Source of the DNA: Daphnia carinata
Lineage: Eukaryota > Arthropoda > Branchiopoda > Diplostraca > Daphniidae
Reading direction: 5' to 3'
Length of the DNA: 64,000 nucleotides
Assembly (NCBI RefSeq): GCF_022539665.2
Contig: NC_081331.1
Location: 2,018,501-2,082,500 of the forward strand
The translations under genes and the position numbers were made by a program. The notes below the pieces were generated by a model that was not told the DNA's origin, did no database searches, and saw nothing but the letters and a program-made list of their open reading frames with translations. Below are positions 37,300-47,084 of the stretch, piece after piece. Each line of letters begins with the position of its first letter. The first letter of the stretch is position 1.

Positions 37300-37906
37300 T
37301 GATAAAAAAAATTGTATATGTGTTTCTGGTTTTCTTCTTCTTTGGATTTCGAGGCTTTAGTATTTATAAAACCCGCTTACCGATTGATGAAGGACTAATA
37401 TTTTTGCGAGCGAAAATCATTACTCAAACCTTTAGATTCTGGAAATGTTTATATAAGTTCATGGGAAGATCCTAATTACAAAATCATGTTAATCGTGCTA
37501 CAAATGCCCTCCATGTCTTATTTCATAGCTCCAGCTTTGTTCTCTCCTATGTTCCCCTAATTTTAATTGTCGCAGGCTTTTCCTCAACATTACTTTACAA
37601 TTCCGTTAATGTATATTAAACCCCGTCTACCTACACGTATGCTACGAATCGATTCGCCAGGTGCCACATGAGCGGCTTAACTGAGGTCACTGGCCTTTTG
37701 TCATTAAAAAATCAAAAGGCATTTCAAAGGAACAAGGCTAAAGTTTTGCATCTACCAGAATTTAGAAGAGAACAGAGGTACCCTTATCCGTCATAAAGAA
37801 TTCATCAGAGACACTTGGCATTAAAACATTTAGCAAGAAAAGAGGGAGGAGATTCAGACAAACGCGAACAAGGTGGATCCAGAAGCGCATACTGTGGAGT
37901 TCACAG
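37300..37906. other. Spacer between the Thr-rich paralogues
   Basis: Short intergenic DNA between the poly(A) signal of gene 1 and the TATA box of gene 2. No gene recognised. Confidence 0.5.
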
Positions 37907-37914
37907 TATAAAAG
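37907..37914 (+). promoter_or_regulatory. TATA box of Thr-rich secreted gene 2
   Basis: TATAAAAG, with TCAGT about 30 bases downstream (37937-37941) fitting an arthropod initiator. A GTAAAA donor at about 37986 would end a non-coding first exon. Confidence 0.6.
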
Positions 37915-38059
37915 CCAAATCAGTAAGCATTTCACCTCAGTAAGGACACTTTCCTTATCCGGTGTACTACATCAGTGGATCAAGGTAAAAATAGTTTTTC
38001 TTTGTCAGTAACTATACCACAATTATAATTACTTTTGTATCCAAAGAATTGTAATCGAG

Positions 38060-39085
38060 ATGATCAAACAGATGCCAGTTCTATGGCTTGTGGTTGCTTC
38101 TTGCTTCCTCTGCTCGGCTGTCGAAGTATCAAGCGAAATTGAATCATCCATCTCAAGCGATTCAACGAGTCAGGCCATGGTTGGCTCGCTGCGTTTTTAC
38201 GGCATTACCAAAACGATGAGGACCACCACAACTGTTGTCCACTTATACACGACGTACGTCCGCCAGACTTGTTTGAGTGTTCAGCCTGGAACGTCCGCGT
38301 GTTCCGAAACGACCCCACCAACCACAACTTCTACGACGACGACGACGACGACGACTACAACTACTCCTACACCCGTCACCGTAACGCCCGCCACTACAAC
38401 ATCCGGGACGACTGCTACTACAGCATCCACAACAACAGCATCGCCTTTTCAAATCGTAAAGGATCAATTCATCCCATCTGTTTCAGCGAACATCACCATT
38501 AACAAACTGACTGCTTCCAGTTTGAACCTTCCTCAACTATCAGCAATTGGATCTGGATTAGGTGGGCTCTTCAACAAGCGTCCAGCCAATGTCCAAGTTT
38601 CAGCCAGCGCATCAGCTACTGTCACCACAAATGGACGTCGCAGACGATCTCGCATTATGGTTGAAAAAATTCAACCATCAGCCATTAGACCGTAAGTCAT
38701 CAAACATTTACGCGTAATCACACGATTACTTATGTCCTGGCCGAACTAACATTCTTTTTCTTGGATTCTCTTCAAAAGGGTTGAAGTCACAGCTAATCCT
38801 GATATGTCACTGCGTGAGTCCATACAACAGGATGTGGCAGTGGAAGCCTCTCGAGCGGAAGAATATCAAGAGTATTACATCACCGGTTTGATGCCGCATT
38901 TTGCCGAACGAGCTCTAGGCATTAACCCAATCACAATTGTCAGATTGGACCCAACGACCATCATCGTTACGCAAACAGTCACTTCAAAGTTTCCATTTGA
39001 CAAGCCCTCCGATCGCGTTACTCTCAGTTATGGTGGCTGCGTACCTTCCAATGTAGTGGCAATGAATTTGCGAAATTGCCTCTGA
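38060..39085 (+). CDS. Secreted threonine-rich protein 2, unrecognised family, tandem paralogue
   Basis: Coding exons 38060-38691 and 38779-39085 join in phase 2 to about 312 aa. The plan is that of gene 1: signal peptide (MIKQMPVLWLVVASCFLCSA), a block with FYGITKTMRTTTTV, a Thr-rich stretch with an ACG/ACA repeat, LGGLFNKRPANVQV, an Arg run GRRRRSR, QPSAIRP at the splice junction, then EYQEYYITGL and a C-terminal GCVPS with a final Cys near the end. It is shorter because the Gly/Ser linker is missing. The intron phase and position are the same as in gene 1, which supports recent tandem duplication. Function unknown; a secreted, glycosylated and proteolytically cut product is inferred. Confidence 0.75.
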
Positions 39086-40790
39086 ATTATCTGACATTGA
39101 CACTTATTCAGCAAAGGGGTTTGGAAGCTTGGAAATCAATTGCATTTATTCAACGGAGGGGAAATTATTTTATTTCGTTTTCAGCCTGGCAAGTAAGAAA
39201 CAAATCAAGAGCACTGAAACGGGAATTATCAACATAAGCATTTAAAAAACCATTTGAAATTTGGGAAAACTTCTTTGTATTAATTTGCAATGGATCAGCA
39301 AGTTAATAAACAAGAAAAAAATTACACGCTGCGAGTTGAAATGGAGGAGGCTTTAGATCATTCTTCATTAATAGAATCTAATGGAAAAAAATTGTGAGCC
39401 AACCATGAAAATTAATCAAGCTTCGTGATGAGCGAAGCAACTGCGTAAATGTAAGGCGATATAAGACGCCACTCCTTTGTGCGTAGGCATGTATGTCAAT
39501 AGGCGCACTCGTGGGTTAAAAGAACACCGTATATACAACCGGCCATCGTCATCAGCTATACTGTGTTGCTTGTGTTTGCAAACTGAAACGGTTGGAGTGG
39601 TGAAAGATGGCAAATATTGGAGAACAAGAATCATCATATATTATTTCTAGTCTTTACATCCAAAAGCTCTGTTCCCCACTCAACCTATACTCGTTGGTCT
39701 TTCTCTACGTTTATTTACTCAACATGTGTAGAATGCTGGTACACTTTTGTAGGTCAAGCCATCAACGCAGGAGAACTTTGTAGTACAAGTGCCCTTGCCA
39801 AAATAATTGCGTCCTGATTCCCGCAGAGGATGAAGGGGGATGAGTAAAAGCTGGCAATCGTATGGAATAAAAAAAAATTGAAAGAAAACTGAGACACCTT
39901 CCAGCGTATGGGGGAAAACATTGCACATTTTATTTTACTTGTTTTACTCAAAAAGGTATTTCTTAAAGGCTTAGTAGTTGCATTTAACATTATATGTTTT
40001 ACCCTTTTCAGAAATTTCTTGATTCACGAACTGTACGAACCGCAAAAAATTACCGAAACACAGGTTGGCACTCACAGGTTATACATACCGTAACGTACTT
40101 TAGAAAATGCGGGAATTTAAAGGTCACCTAACCATGTACCAGGTGAAGTGAGATGCGCGATCGAAAACAAATCATGCAAAAAAGGTTCTAGAGATTTCCT
40201 TAAATTTAAGAAATTTTCTCTAAATATGTTTGCTTTGCTCGATTGATTTTGAATTGCAAATTTAAAAAAGAAGAAAACGTGAAAGCTTTTGTTTTGTTTT
40301 CGTTTCGAGTTTTTGTTCTTGTCTTTTGAGCTCAGTCCTGCCCTCTCTTAAACAGATGATCAACTGCACTGTGGGAAAAGGAAATAAGAGACTGTATCGG
40401 GTGACTTTTTGGCCACACACGCAATGTAAGTCTCTGTATCAGTTTGGGGATAGATAATTAATCTCAGTTAAATAAGAACACAATTCAGTGCCATCAAGTG
40501 CACTGTACTCATTGTTGTGATTCGAAATATTTCATTCAGAGGTTTTTATTCGAAATTGTACGTTTTTTTCGGGGCAGTGTAATGGGTGGAGATTGGTAGA
40601 CGAAACGATGGGTTTTGACCAATAAAAAAGACCGCTGATATCCATGTGCTGAAGAAAGATTGCAGAGAAGAGTTGTTGTTGTTGAGGTGAAATTTTTCTG
40701 ACGGAGATTAGGTCTTCACTGCTTAAGCAAAATTTAATCTAAGGCATTTCTGAGTGCTAATGTTTAATATTACTTTTACTAGATTGTAAA
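39086..40790. other. Intergenic
   Basis: Short frames only, without recognisable domains. The 3' UTR of Thr-rich gene 2 and the promoter and 5' UTR of the PRAS40-like gene should lie at the ends; an AG acceptor just before 40791 suggests a non-coding exon upstream. Confidence 0.5.
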
Positions 40791-42350
40791 ATGGTGAAAG
40801 CTGTGTGTGGATGTCTCAATGTAAAAATTAACATCAAGGGTGAACTTGCAAATTCCCCAATTTTCCACACAGATGACCTTCAATTTGAAGAATCCCAAGA
40901 TGAGTTTTTCCAACAGGTATTTTAAATGAATAAATCCTATTTATATTCCAGTTGGTCCATCAACATAGTTGATATTAACAATATATTATCTCAGGCTCCC
41001 AAAGAAGTGATAACTGATGCTACTGGGGTTCTGATCGAGCACACATTTTTGGTAAAATCACGCCATGTTGGAAACTGGAATATTTATCATTGTATCTGCT
41101 GCAAAACAGATACACATGCAGTCCCTGATTCTTCTCAGCTACCTTTTCTGCTAAACACAGCCCTTGGGGTATGTGCCACATATGTACATTTGTTCTGTAG
41201 TAATCCTGAACACTGTAACAATCTACCTAGGTTGATGCTAATCAAATCTCAAAACTGCAGCAAAGTGAAAGGTTTTCTCCAGTTTACAAGGTTGTTCTAC
41301 CATGGCTTGGAAACTCTGGGCCATCTTCTCCAAGAAACTTTCCAGGTTAAATAGAACGTGGTCCTAGGAAAAAGGTCCAAATAAAAATATTTGTTGCTTT
41401 TATCAGATAAGGGATCCCAAGCAGATCAAGCTGTTGCCACCATTCAGCAAATGATGTCTAGTTTTTTGAAGAGAGAAGAAGATAAAGTAGAAGAAAACAT
41501 CCTGAGATACACGGAGCAACAGCAAGCATCCTTGTCGGCCCTAGAGGCTCGAGCTAGACAGGATAGAAATACGCTTTTACTGTAATATTCAATCTTTATT
41601 TAATCAAACTTTGAATATAACGGTTTTATTTACAGGCTCCTTGCTCAAAAAGAAACTCAATTAGGTAAGAAAATGCAGTCATTGAGCCTAAGGAGCGAAG
41701 TTACACCTCCCACCACCCCAACTAGAGTTGGGTCGTTCAGTTTCACATCCCCCACCAAAGTAAGGGGCCTAAGAAGTTCATTCTGGTTTAAAAACGAAAT
41801 AGTGGGATATGCGTTTTGTAGGAAATTCCTCCCCCGCCTTTTCAGCGTGGCTTTTCTACAAATCCTGATGACGATATTTTTGAATTTGACCCTGATTATT
41901 TGGATAATAGAAATCCTTTTGATGACACGTCCGATCCTGATAGTGAAGGTGAGTCGATAAACGTATTCAATTGTCAATCTCTGGTTACATTTCGCTGTTC
42001 TAATACGTGATCAGATTCGAGTTACGCTGAAGGAATGAATATACCTGGTCGTCAGCCTTTAAGGTCTGACGATGATAGTGCCTTGGCCAAATCTCTTCCT
42101 ATGCGAGTACCTGCTATGTCAAATTACCGTTCAAAGGACATAGATATTGAAGACGATAGGGTAACTTGTTTAATCATACGTGTATGTGTCAAGATGTGTT
42201 TTGATACTCAAACTACGTTTCTATCCTCCTTAGACTCCCATTAATCCGGAAGAAATGGAGGCCTCTTTCAAAGCTATTGCTCGGAGCGTTCACGGAGGCT
42301 CAGATTCTTTCTGGGACTTGCCTCGTCCGAGGTTAAACACTTTACATTGA
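40791..42350 (+). CDS. AKT1S1: PRAS40/Lobe-like TORC1 regulator
   Basis: Eight exons, 40791-40916, 40995-41168, 41231-41345, 41407-41581, 41636-41759, 41846-41948, 42015-42160 and 42234-42350, join in phase to 359 aa. The C-terminal third matches the proline-rich AKT substrate of 40 kDa: ALAKSLPMRVPAMS, a PINPEEMEASFKAIARSV helix and the AKT site RPRLNT. FEFDP sits where PRAS40 has its TOR-signalling (TOS) motif. In animals this protein binds raptor and restrains TORC1 until AKT phosphorylates it; the fly orthologue is Lobe. The N-terminus begins MVKAVCGCLNVKINIKGE, includes a CICC cysteine cluster and a coiled-coil-like QQMMSSFLKREEDKVEENIL, and has no counterpart in the human protein. The protein ends only two residues after the AKT threonine. 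Confidence 0.85.
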
Positions 42351-43500
42351 CGAAATGACGCGAATTTGCCAATTAAGCTTTGCATCCAAGTACAGGCCTG
42401 TGTTTTCAATGGATCTGTACTGACGTCGATCTTTCTCTTGCAGCTTATTACTTTGTGTGTTCTTTTCTTGTCTCTTACAACCAGGTCAAATTTTCTTTAA
42501 AGGGTTGCCCTCTCGAATCATGGAAAATGAACGTTTTGAGTTTATGCAGTGTAAGAGACGAAAAGTTTTCATGTTGAAGAATACACACAACAGCGTGTAA
42601 CCTTGTATTTTTAGTTAGTTACAATTGGAACTTCGATCTGAAATGACCAAAAGTTGGTATTGAATATGATTGGATGGTACGTGCACTTCAATCCAACATT
42701 AAATAGATCGTTATTCTTGGACCACGTAATTAACGTGATTGACTTCAAAGGGTAGCAAAAAAATTTATTGACAGTGCACATTAAGAGTCGCCATATCATC
42801 TGTTATCATTTTAAATGGGGATTGTGCAGGAATTTTGGAAACCATATAAAGGTAGCGCGGCGTTGATTACCCACACGAGATACACATTATCAGTAGGTAA
42901 ACCATCGGTATTTTCTCTATAAAAATCTTATCAATATTTATCATCAGCAATGTAAGGCAACCTATCCAACCCGCGCCAATTGGGGAGCCTTTTAGCCGAT
43001 CGGGCGGGAAGTATTTCGGGTTTTTTGGGCAAGGCATTGGTTGACGGGGCATTTTATCGCCCCAATTCAATCTGATTAAAACTAAGTTAAACAACCAATA
43101 GTCCGATACTCGATATGTAGTGTGTTCGTCAGTTTTTCGCTTGATTTTAGTAACTAAATTAGCGGCTATTTCGACTAGAGTTTTATATATATATAATATA
43201 TTATATACACTGTACATATTTTTTTTTTGCCCATAGAGGAAGGACGAAACACGAGAGAAAAACACCACGTTGCAACTCAGCATTCGACAGAAGCCTTTAG
43301 GGAATCTGAAAGGCGACAACGGTTCCAAAATCCACATTGTTGTATTATTTCGAAATGTAGTTTCAGTCATGCAGGCAAGGAATTCTGTAGCTGCGCAACA
43401 TTTCGCATATCATACAGATATGGAAAGGTTCAGATCTGTATCTACATTCATCTGGCAACCACAGGTTTGTTTATGTTTTTTCTGTCAATTAAAGCAATTA
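42351..43500. other. Intergenic, AT-rich
   Basis: Holds the 3' UTR of the PRAS40-like gene and probably the 5' part of the snoRNA host gene. An AT microsatellite lies at about 43184-43206. The minus-strand frame 43370-42867 shows no domain and is taken as chance. Confidence 0.45.
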
Positions 43501-44691
43501 TTATGCTTCAATCGGTTTAGCATAGTGAGTTTGGTTTATATACTACGAAATATTCCATGTACCCATGCTTTCAGCGTAGTAGCATCGTGAGTTCCTGATG
43601 GTTTTGAATTCAACATTCTGTTAGCCCTAACGAAGCGGTGATGCTACCGTGCTATTAGTTGAAGTTTCGGAATAGACGATTAATTATACGATTAAAATGG
43701 TGCATCATAAATATGAGTTTACATTTCATTTGTTTCCCGTGATTTTCGTTTACAGGGCAGTTGTGCTAACGATATCCTTAACACTGAAAGATGAAAATGA
43801 AAACATTGAATTTTCATGCTATGTAGTGAAGTACAGATGGTAAGTCATTACATTTATTGTAGTAGAATCTAGGAAAATGATTAGAATTCTGAAGCAATTG
43901 AATTGGTGTCACCAATTGTATTGAGTGTCTAACACTCTTCGTTAGTTCTCGCTGCAGAGCTTGAGAACAATTTAGAGTTTAGTGCTTTGGTATTCAAGTT
44001 GCTGTGAAACCATATTTTGATGACGTAATCTTTGATCTTATCTGATTCTGAATTCTAGTTTCCAAATTGAAAATTGATCGGTGTTGTATGTAATGAGTTC
44101 TGTTTTTCTGTTAACAGCTTAGTTGCTTTTCTTGTGATTTGGTGGTGAGCAGTTACTTCTTAGGCATGAGGTAAGCACATCAATAGAAAGTACATTTCAA
44201 ATGTTAAAAGGATGAATTAAAAGGCCGAGTTCGAATCATTCTGTGATACATTCTGACTGCTGTGGAGTTGAGTCTGAATGATTCCTCTTAGCTGTTGAAA
44301 TGTTTATCCAAATGATTGTGAAAAGAATGTCCGAGAGCGTAGCTGATCGTCAAGTTGTATTATTTCCCGCCTGGTATTGCCACATTCAGTTAATTTTTTC
44401 ATTTTTCTGTGCAGTTTCGATGCTCGGTCCCCGCGCCGGTTACGGGAGGTGTGATGTTGGCAGGAAATTACCATTTTCATGCCAGGTAATGACGCATTGA
44501 TATGTAACGGGGGTAGGATTGGTATAGTCGGGATAGGATATGGTTGTTGCTGTGTGGTAAAGTGTTGTAGTAGTTTCATGTTGCAAGTCATTTTATTTTC
44601 TTTGCTCGTTTAAATAGGCGTTATTGAGGAACGGATCAACCATCCTCGAATAATGTGATGTAAGTCGGAACATATATTATTCTTCTATAGG

Positions 44692-44761
44692 CGTTAATGA
44701 TGAAAATCTTGTATCCGTATTGGTGGATGATGGTAGTACAAGCTCAACAGGCCTGATACTG
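44692..44761 (+). ncRNA. C/D-box snoRNA, copy A1 (SNORD1/snR38-like guide)
   Basis: Box C TGATGA at 44698-44703, an internal C'-like GATGAT at 44726-44731 and box D CTGA at 44753-44756. The stretch upstream of box D contains CAAGCTCAACAGG, which is exactly complementary to the conserved large-subunit rRNA sequence CCTGTTGAGCTTG. By the D+5 rule this would guide 2'-O-methylation of the G in CCTG, the site served by yeast snR38 and human SNORD1. It lies in an intron of the host gene. Confidence 0.75.
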
Positions 44762-44965
44762 TTATCCATAAGTAAAATATTGCCCATCGGAATTTCTGCT
44801 CATAGTATTTTTCTTTGCAATGTATTTAAATAGGGGCGCTACTGTTTGTTGCCTGCATTGGCACAGTTTGGTTATTCGATTCTTCTGTGGATGGATTGGT
44901 ACTGCCTGGCGGTGATTACTGTTATCTAGGTTAGTAACCGATTTCATATATTTGCTTTGTGGTTA

Positions 44966-45035
44966 ATTAGATGATGACACTTGCAGTGGCGATTTTCTGT
45001 GATTAAGGCCGTAGCCAAAAGGATACTGATTTCTC
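44966..45035 (+). ncRNA. C/D-box snoRNA, copy B1
   Basis: Box C TGATGA at 44972-44977 and box D CTGA at 45026-45029, within an intron of the host gene. The putative guide before box D, GGCCGTAGCCAAAAGGATA, is unchanged in copy B2, as expected for a functional antisense element. The rRNA or snRNA target was not identified by eye. Confidence 0.7.
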
Positions 45036-45192
45036 AATCTTGACTTTCAATTGAGCTAATTCATCATGCGCTATAACTTTTGTTCTGTGAATTTATGCAG
45101 GCCTAGTACTCGTGAGTTGACTTGACGTGGGGTTGCCCATCGTTTACTGCTGGCGCGTGAGTAAATAGTTTTGCATACTTAATTTTTTAACC

Positions 45193-45262
45193 GTTTATGA
45201 TAGTGTTGTATTGGAATTGATGGGTGAAGCTAGTACGGGCGCAACAGGGCTGTTACAGTCTA
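45193..45262 (+). pseudogene. Decayed copy of snoRNA A
   Basis: Aligns over its length with copies A1 and A2 (GTGTTGTATTGG, GCTAGTAC, GCAACAGGGCTG), but box C reads TGATAG, box D reads CTGT, and the guide is changed to GGGCGCAACAGG. It sits between B1 and B2 where the A-B order predicts an A copy. Confidence 0.6.
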
Positions 45263-45462
45263 CCGTAAATGGGATTTTTTTTGTCAAAATTTGTAATCAC
45301 AGTACTGTTCCATGTTATGTGTTTAAACAGGACTCCAAGTAATGCTGCAACATAAATCGGTCGAGGACTTGGTTGTGGCGGTTGGGCTGTACATCGATCG
45401 GTGATAATCGGAATTGAATAGCGCCTTTAGGTTAGTTAACTTTTTGTGTCTTTCATGGATTA

Positions 45463-45532
45463 GTTAGATGATGACACGTTCAATGGCGATTTTCTATGAT
45501 ATAGGCCGTAGCCAAAAGGATACTGATTTCTC
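45463..45532 (+). ncRNA. C/D-box snoRNA, copy B2
   Basis: Box C TGATGA at 45469-45474 and box D CTGA at 45523-45526. The guide segment GGCCGTAGCCAAAAGGATA is identical to B1, while the surrounding bases differ. It lies in a host-gene intron. Confidence 0.7.
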
Positions 45533-45695
45533 TATTGCAGTACAATTGGCGATTGTTTAGTCGTGCGCTACAACTTTTTTTTTCTGGGCGTTTATGCAGG
45601 TATAGCAGTCATGGCGAATCGTGTGTAGTATTGAAGAGAGATTGACCGTTGTTTACTACCGTGTAAGTAATATTACAGCATAAGCTTTTTTCAGC

Positions 45696-45765
45696 TGTTA
45701 ATGATGAAAATGTTGTATCCGTATTGATGGATGATGGTAGTACAAGCTCAACAGGTCTGATACCG
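45696..45765 (+). ncRNA. C/D-box snoRNA, copy A2 (SNORD1/snR38-like guide)
   Basis: Box C TGATGA at 45702-45707 and box D CTGA at 45757-45760, with a GATGATGG C'-like motif between. The guide CAAGCTCAACAGG before box D is identical to that of A1 and complementary to the conserved large-subunit rRNA CCTGTTGAGCTTG. Confidence 0.75.
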
Positions 45766-46500
45766 TGGACCGAGAGCGAGATTCGCAGTAAAAATAATTT
45801 TTTAATAGCAGTTTCTTCTGCGTGACATATTAGGTATCAATTATTCGGTTCTTTTGGCGTGATGTCTGCGTGCAACTACTTTTCCTTGACGGTTGCGTGG
45901 TATCCTGGAATTTGTGAGGCACGGTAAATAACCTCTTTAATTACCTTTCAGCTGAGATAATTTGCTATTACACAATAACAGTTTGAAGTTCTCGTTTTTT
46001 AAATAGTCTCGTAGATTCACATTATGCTGCATAATTTATTCCAACAAACGTGCTAAAGTATAAAGATTTGTCATTTTAAAAGATTCTAAAATATATTTAG
46101 AGCTTAATGGTGATCAACTCAAGTGCAACGTCGTGTTCTACAGCTTGCAGAATACATTTTGCAGAACCATTTTACTCAAAATGGTGCTTTTGTAAGTATT
46201 TAATCCGTATTTTGGGACGTACTGGCACTCTTCGTTTCCTCGTCGACGTTCATAATCGATTGTGGCAGAAAAGAGGGCGAGAAAATGTTGCCTATCTGAA
46301 TGAACTTTGAATTCGTTCAAATTTCGTGTTAAACTTTGGCGTACAATTCGTAATGGAGTGGGTAGGGTTTTACATTGCAAGTTCTACATTTTTTTTTCAA
46401 TCCATTTTTGTGCTTGCAGGCAGGAATTATATGTGCAGAAACTTCTGCAATGGGAATATTTTGGAAATGTTATTTATTACAAGCTATGAAATAAATTGGA

Positions 46501-47084
46501 AAATTGTGTAATGTGATTAGTATATTTACTTTCATTCGCAACTCTTAATGCATCAAATGTAAATTCGTATATTGGGTCCAAATTGTATTCAGTTTTTTTT
46601 CTTGCCATTATTTCCATATTCTTAATACAATGGTAAAACCATGAAAGTAATAGTAAAAATCTCGCTAGCACAATCTAAAACTAGGAAAATGTTAAAACCA
46701 CTTATGGAATTCAAGTATTTAGTTATGATTTTCTAGTAACGGCAATTAATGTTAAATAATTAACGATGGTGAAATGGAAACTAGTTTTTGTAATCCACTA
46801 CATTGCAAGTCATTACAACTGTTAATGTTTAATAAAACAGTCGAATTTCAGCCTGCTCATGACTGTTAATTGTTTGCTTACAACCACACAATGCCAGATC
46901 ATACATCAGCACTTCAGTCGTAGCTGCAGCGGCGATATATTCACGAATTCGTGATTTGTCATGGGTCACAGACAAAGAAACCTACGATAAGGAAAATGAA
47001 CATCTAGTTTTGAAATTCCTAGGTGCGATACGCAGTAGTACAATCACCAAAATAAATTTGTTAAATTTGAATAATCAAAGAAGT
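46501..47084. other. AT-rich spacer before the repeat block
   Basis: No gene recognised; the weak left arm of the first inverted repeat may begin near 46980. Confidence 0.4.

Larger units (their letters stand above)
43501..46500 (+). ncRNA. snoRNA host gene, apparently non-coding, several small exons
   Basis: No reading frame crosses this stretch, yet it has a regular series of plausible plus-strand splice sites. Exons about 44415-44484, 44619-44660, 44834-44929, 45101-45157, 45331-45430 and 45600-45663 each have a pyrimidine-AG acceptor and a GT donor. At least four C/D-box snoRNAs sit in the introns between them. Host genes of the SNHG/UHG type are spliced, carry one snoRNA per intron and have no conserved protein. 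The outer limits are uncertain; an AATAAA near 46490 could be the 3' end. Exon edges are estimates by eye. Confidence 0.6.

Noticed and set aside
42867-43370. 167-codon minus-strand frame
   Set aside because: No domain and no splice support; overlaps AT microsatellite DNA.
44228-44238. GAGTTCGAATC, like a tRNA B box
   Set aside because: No matching A box or cloverleaf stems around it.
44209-44256. Possible further C/D-box snoRNA (GGATGAA ... CTGA)
   Set aside because: Box C is off-consensus, the spacing is too short and there is no second copy for support.
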